Below are positions 60,921 to 64,000 of a stretch of DNA of 64,000 nt, in pieces (within the stretch, counting starts at the first letter, position 1; every line of letters starts with the position of its first letter). The DNA is taken from the NCBI GenBank assembly GCA_944391215.1, contig CALXSR010000052.1, forward strand, positions 1-64,000, read 5' to 3'. Made by a program: the position numbers and the translations under genes. Under the pieces are notes generated by a model that made no database searches, was not told where the DNA came from, and saw nothing but the letters and a program-made list of their open reading frames with translations. This stretch comes from an uncultured Clostridia bacterium. Lineage in GTDB: Bacteria; Bacillota; Dehalobacteriia; UBA4068; CALXSR01.

Positions 60921-61425
60921 TTTCTTCCCCCTCTTTCTTTTGTTTTAGTATCGCCCGCCCTCGGCTTAGTTGGGTCCTTATCGTAGAGGCTCTACGATGC
61001 AATAGCTGCGCAATTTGTTCTACAGAAAAATCTTCATAATAAAATAAATGCAAAACTGTCCGATATTTAGGACTTAATGTCAATAACAACGTATATAACT
61101 CATTTTCTTCTGGTAATGAAAAAGTAAAACTATTTTCAGAATTTGCGATGACATCTCCTATTAATGGGCTGGTTTTTTGTTGCCAAGCAGAATAGCAAAA
61201 CTTTTTTCCGCAATTTATCGTAACTCGTAAAAACCAGGCTTTCCGATGCTCTTCACTAGCAAAAATTCTTTTTTTGCGAATATAACGCAAAAAGACTTCC
61301 TGAAAAATATCATCCGCATCATGCTTGTTTTTGACTTGGGCAAAAGCCAAACGGTATACCATATTGGCATATGTGGAAATCACTTCTTCTGCACAATCGT
61401 CCGTACGCAACGATTGTATGCTCAT
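60913..61425 (-). CDS. ECF RNA polymerase sigma factor (second copy)
   Basis: 170-residue group 4 sigma factor. Region 2 reads YANMVYRLAFAQVKNKHDADDIFQEVFLRYI with AWFLRVTINCGKKF, and region 4 reads YRTVLHLFYYEDFSVEQIAQLL then TIRTQLSRGRAIL. AAAGGAGG precedes the ATG. Co-transcribed and overlapping with the putative anti-sigma gene. BceAB-type ABC genes lie upstream on the same strand, but a terminator separates them. Confidence 0.93.
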   Translation of the reverse strand: MSIQSLRTDDCAEEVISTYANMVYRLAFAQVKNKHDADDIFQEVFLRYIRKKRIFASEEHRKAWFLRVTINCGKKFCYSAWQQKTSPLIGDVIANSENSFTFSLPEENELYTLLLTLSPKYRTVLHLFYYEDFSVEQIAQLLHRRASTIRTQLSRGRAILKQKKEGEENA

Positions 61426-61478
61426 ATTACCAACCTCCTTTCAATAGGAATATCCCGCATGAACCAAAAAAGCTACAA

Positions 61479-61509
61479 AAAAGAGGAAGAAAATTAATTT
61501 CTTCCTCAT
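61479..61509 (-). terminator. Terminator of the BceAB-type ABC operon
   Basis: Perfect 10-bp stem GAGGAAGAAA/TTTCTTCCTC with a 5-nt loop and six T on the minus strand, just after the permease stop. Confidence 0.92.
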
Positions 61510-61527
61510 TGTAACATGAAAACAAAT

Positions 61528-63513
61528 TTACAATTCATTTTTTGCTTCCACCAAACGATAATAGCTTTTCGCAGTCATCCCATATACAAACGCATAGCCA
61601 ATCGCAAAACACAGTACTGTAAAACACGTGCATAATAAAATTAAATGCGTATTTAATAAGCCAAAAAGTGCCAGTAATTTACAAAGCATTTTAAAAGCAA
61701 AAGAAATATGAATGGCAGCGACAATTAAAGGTAAAAAGAATACCATCAAAATCTGTTTCCGAATTGTTTTTCTCACCTCTTGTTGACTCATACCAACTTG
61801 TTGCATAATTGCAAATCGGTCATGATCATCAAGGCCCTCCGAAATCTGTTTATAATAAATAATTAACACCGTTGCCATCATAAAGAGCGCTCCTAAAAAG
61901 ATACCTAAAAATAAAAAACCACCATAAGTAGTATACCAATCCGTTTTGGAAAAATGCAAACTACTAAAACTATAACCTGCTTCTTGCAATCTTATTTGTT
62001 CTAAAATAGCATTTTCCATTACAATAATATCATCATCCGCACCCATAAAATTCATTGCTATTACATATTGTAAGGATTCTTTCTTGGTAGGCTCCCCTTC
62101 CAGGGCCTGGCTTACTTGTTGCAAACAAGTAATATCATTACAAACAATATAATATATTTCCTCTATCGCATTAGCTTCTTTTTTAGAAGAAGGAAACTCC
62201 GTTAAATTTTGTTTCACCTGATATTCCGTATCACCTATCCACAATGTGCTTTCCGTATAATTTTTTTTGTTGCAAAAAATAAGAATCTCTTGCTCGTCTA
62301 AAGAATACGTGGTATTCGCGATTCTATTATAATCTTCCAATAAAATAAAATATGCTGAAGCTGGCATATCATTTGTATAGGGACCTGTAAAGAATTGCAT
62401 ATGGTTTTTATCTAGCTTCACAGTAGCCTCATAATAACGATAGGCATATTCATCGCTAATTTGAATATTTGCTGCCGCCGCTTCTTGTCTTACTAAAGAA
62501 AGCACATCCATTTGTTCCTCTAAGTCGCCATCATAACGCAGGGTAAAATCTTGCGGATATTGTTCCCGTAATGTTGCATCTTTCCCAATATATAAGGAAA
62601 CTGTCGTAGCAATCGTTACCAAAACCATGGTGCTTAAAATGCAAATACTGGCTAAACCAGCAGCATTTTGTTTCATACGATAAAGCATACCAGATACCGA
62701 TACGAAATTGGCCGGTCGATAATAAAAGCTTTTATTTGCTCGTAAAGCCTTCAAAATAGCAATACTCCCGGAAGTAAATAAAGCATATGTGCCAATGATA
62801 ACAAGAATAACTGCAACAAAAAACATGGTTAATGCTTCCAAGGGAGATTGGATATTAATGGCAATATAATAACCAGCGCTAAGCGTTAAAATCCCAAGTA
62901 AAGTAATAACCCAAGAAGATTTTGGCTCTTTTTCACCTTGTTTTTTACTTTGTAATAATTGAATGGGATTTGCCAAATGCATATTCCATAAGTTGGTAAG
63001 CAGGGTAAGCAAAAAAATCCCGGCAAATAATAAAACGGTGGTCGACATTGCTTTTACAGAAATAAAAAAAGGAATAGCAACCGTAAAAGAAAGCAAATTT
63101 AAAAGCAATAAAAAAATCAGTTTGCCAAACAAAATACCGCCCAAAAGCCCAAGAACCAAACTAATAATAGCAATAAAAAAAGTTTCGAAAAAAAGGACTG
63201 CCGCGATATGCTTTTTTTCTAAGCCTAGAACTCCATATAGACCGAATTCTCTTTTTCTTCTTTTAATTAAAAAACTATTGGTATAAAACAATAAAATCGT
63301 AGAAAAAATGCCAATTACAATGGAACCCAATGCCATAATGGCCAAAACGCTTCCGGCACCAGGCATGTTCTGCAAACCAGGATTTTGAACAATCGCCACC
63401 ATAGTATAAAATGTAATAATAGAACAAACACAAGTCATCGCATATGGAAAATAGGTATTAGCATTTTTCCTTAAATTCTTAAAAGCCAAGCGGATATATA
63501 AAAAGCTATTCAA
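61528..63513 (-). CDS. ABC transporter permease, BceB/FtsX family
   Basis: 661-residue permease with ten transmembrane helices and a large extracellular domain between helices 7 and 8 (about residues 305-530), as in BceB-type bacitracin/lantibiotic resistance modules. FtsX-like segments are IRLAFKNLRKNANTYFPY at the N-terminus, KRRKREFGLYGVLGLEKKHI and HDRFAIMQQVGMSQQEV. I chose the TTG at 63513, 8 nt after GGGGG and overlapping the ATPase stop; the GTG at 63522 abuts the ribosome site. The histidine kinase/response regulator pair usual for such modules is not in the window. Confidence 0.9.
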   Translation of the reverse strand: MNSFLYIRLAFKNLRKNANTYFPYAMTCVCSIITFYTMVAIVQNPGLQNMPGAGSVLAIMALGSIVIGIFSTILLFYTNSFLIKRRKREFGLYGVLGLEKKHIAAVLFFETFFIAIISLVLGLLGGILFGKLIFLLLLNLLSFTVAIPFFISVKAMSTTVLLFAGIFLLTLLTNLWNMHLANPIQLLQSKKQGEKEPKSSWVITLLGILTLSAGYYIAINIQSPLEALTMFFVAVILVIIGTYALFTSGSIAILKALRANKSFYYRPANFVSVSGMLYRMKQNAAGLASICILSTMVLVTIATTVSLYIGKDATLREQYPQDFTLRYDGDLEEQMDVLSLVRQEAAAANIQISDEYAYRYYEATVKLDKNHMQFFTGPYTNDMPASAYFILLEDYNRIANTTYSLDEQEILIFCNKKNYTESTLWIGDTEYQVKQNLTEFPSSKKEANAIEEIYYIVCNDITCLQQVSQALEGEPTKKESLQYVIAMNFMGADDDIIVMENAILEQIRLQEAGYSFSSLHFSKTDWYTTYGGFLFLGIFLGALFMMATVLIIYYKQISEGLDDHDRFAIMQQVGMSQQEVRKTIRKQILMVFFLPLIVAAIHISFAFKMLCKLLALFGLLNTHLILLCTCFTVLCFAIGYAFVYGMTAKSYYRLVEAKNEL

Positions 63514-64000
63514 GGCCGGCACCCCCCGTAGAAATAACCGTTAAAGTATCCGATATTTTCTGATATAATTCTTCATTATGCATAGACCCGCGATAAATTT
63601 GATGAAACACTTCACCATCCTTAATAAAAAGAACACGACTAGCATGGCTGGCAGCCATCGTACTATGCGTTACCATTAAAACGGTTTGACCAGCAGCATT
63701 GATTTCCGCAAATAAATGCAACAAATGATTTGTTGCCTTAGAATCTAGCGCACCCGTTGGTTCATCAGCTAAAACCAATTTAGGATAGGTTATTAAAGCC
63801 CTAGCTACAGCAGCTCTTTGTTTCTGGCCCCCAGATACTTCATAAGGGTACTTATGCAAAATATCTGTTATTTCTAATTTTTTGGCTATCGGTTCTAGTC
63901 TTTTCGTCATTTCGGCATATTTTCGGTTGGATAATACCAAAGGTAGAAAAATATTATCCTGCAAAGAAAAAGTATCCAGCAAATTAAAATCCTGAAAAAC
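63506..64000 (-). CDS. ABC transporter ATP-binding protein, BceA type (N-terminus outside window)
   Basis: C-terminal 164 residues of a MacB/BceA-type ATPase; the frame stays open to the window edge. Visible are the Q-loop region VFQDFNLLDTFSLQDNI, the signature EVSGGQKQRAAVARALI, Walker B LVLADEPTGALDSKA and the switch His in VTHSTMAA. The Walker A motif lies outside. The stop overlaps the permease start by 8 bases, so the two are coupled. Family members export or sense cell-wall antibiotics. Confidence 0.93.
   Translation of the reverse strand, partial: VFQDFNLLDTFSLQDNIFLPLVLSNRKYAEMTKRLEPIAKKLEITDILHKYPYEVSGGQKQRAAVARALITYPKLVLADEPTGALDSKATNHLLHLFAEINAAGQTVLMVTHSTMAASHASRVLFIKDGEVFHQIYRGSMHNEELYQKISDTLTVISTGGAGLE

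Noticed and set aside
1-64000. CRISPR arrays, insertion sequences, prophage genes or attachment sites
   Set aside because: I saw no regularly spaced repeats, transposase, integrase or phage structural genes on either strand.

Overview
The window is AT-rich, densely coding DNA from a low-GC Bacillota (Firmicutes) bacterium, most likely an anaerobe of the Clostridia or Negativicutes. The evidence is strong AGGAGG-type ribosome sites, frequent TTG and GTG starts, a two-subunit glycine decarboxylase, a two-subunit Fe-S fumarase, ECF sigma/anti-sigma pairs, a BceAB-type ABC pair and many short intrinsic terminators. I cannot name the species. I see no prophage, insertion sequence, CRISPR array or rRNA. 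One tRNA-Leu(CAA) is present, and no gap between genes exceeds about 180 bases.

Layout. 1-1716 (-): 5' two thirds of leuS. 1847-6625 (-): a C4-dicarboxylate block with a two-subunit fumarase, malic enzyme and two tandem AEC-family permeases. 6746-10832 (-): gcvPA, gcvPB and an ATP-NAD kinase/AcoX-like protein. 11016-15379 (-): ilvE, thrC, a PflX-type radical SAM protein and a YbiR-type permease. 15505-20409 (-): two cardiolipin synthase paralogues (one frameshifted), a polysaccharide deacetylase and a diacylglycerol kinase-like protein. 20532-21794 (+): an unusual 37-residue Cys/Tyr-rich microprotein with its own terminator, then a methyltransferase and a C-GCAxxG-C-C protein. 21791-23561: divergent pgeF and nitrilase. 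23612-30635 (-): polA-mutM-coaE, a membrane-anchored peptide-binding protein and a second deacetylase-like protein. 30736-32444 (-): ECF sigma and anti-sigma. 32621-34497 (+): mgtC-like gene, tRNA-Leu, ychF. 34542-40466: metalloprotease, chromate transporter pair, XRE regulator plus membrane partner, MATE exporter, mutY, LD-carboxypeptidase. 40531-42877 (-): amino acid ABC transporter whose binding protein is circularly permuted. 42997-48860 (-): glyoxalase-like protein, amidohydrolase, PucR regulator, small membrane protein, a decayed DUF3267 gene and azlCD. 48873-58698 (-): ABC exporter, GGDEF-EAL protein, solute-binding lipoprotein (frameshifted), cation efflux protein and a PTS EIIC-EAL fusion (frameshifted). 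58804-64000 (-): small cytosolic protein, MerR-GyrI regulator (nonsense codon), second ECF sigma/anti-sigma pair and BceB/BceA-type ABC transporter running off the end.

How the genes fit together. Malate import (AEC), malic enzyme and fumarase would feed malate and fumarate into pyruvate. The glycine decarboxylase subunits, threonine synthase, branched-chain aminotransferase, AzlCD and the amino acid ABC transporter point to an amino-acid-centred metabolism. Two large c-di-GMP proteins, each tied to a solute-sensing or solute-transport module, suggest nutrient control of this second messenger.

Most notable: the Cys/Tyr-rich microprotein beside the methyltransferase/C-GCAxxG-C-C pair; a natural circular permutation in an ABC substrate-binding lipoprotein; an SBP/GGDEF-EAL pair resembling the NspS/MbaA arrangement; and five genes interrupted by single-base changes. 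The interruptions may be real decay, phase-variable tracts or, for the homopolymer cases, sequencing error.
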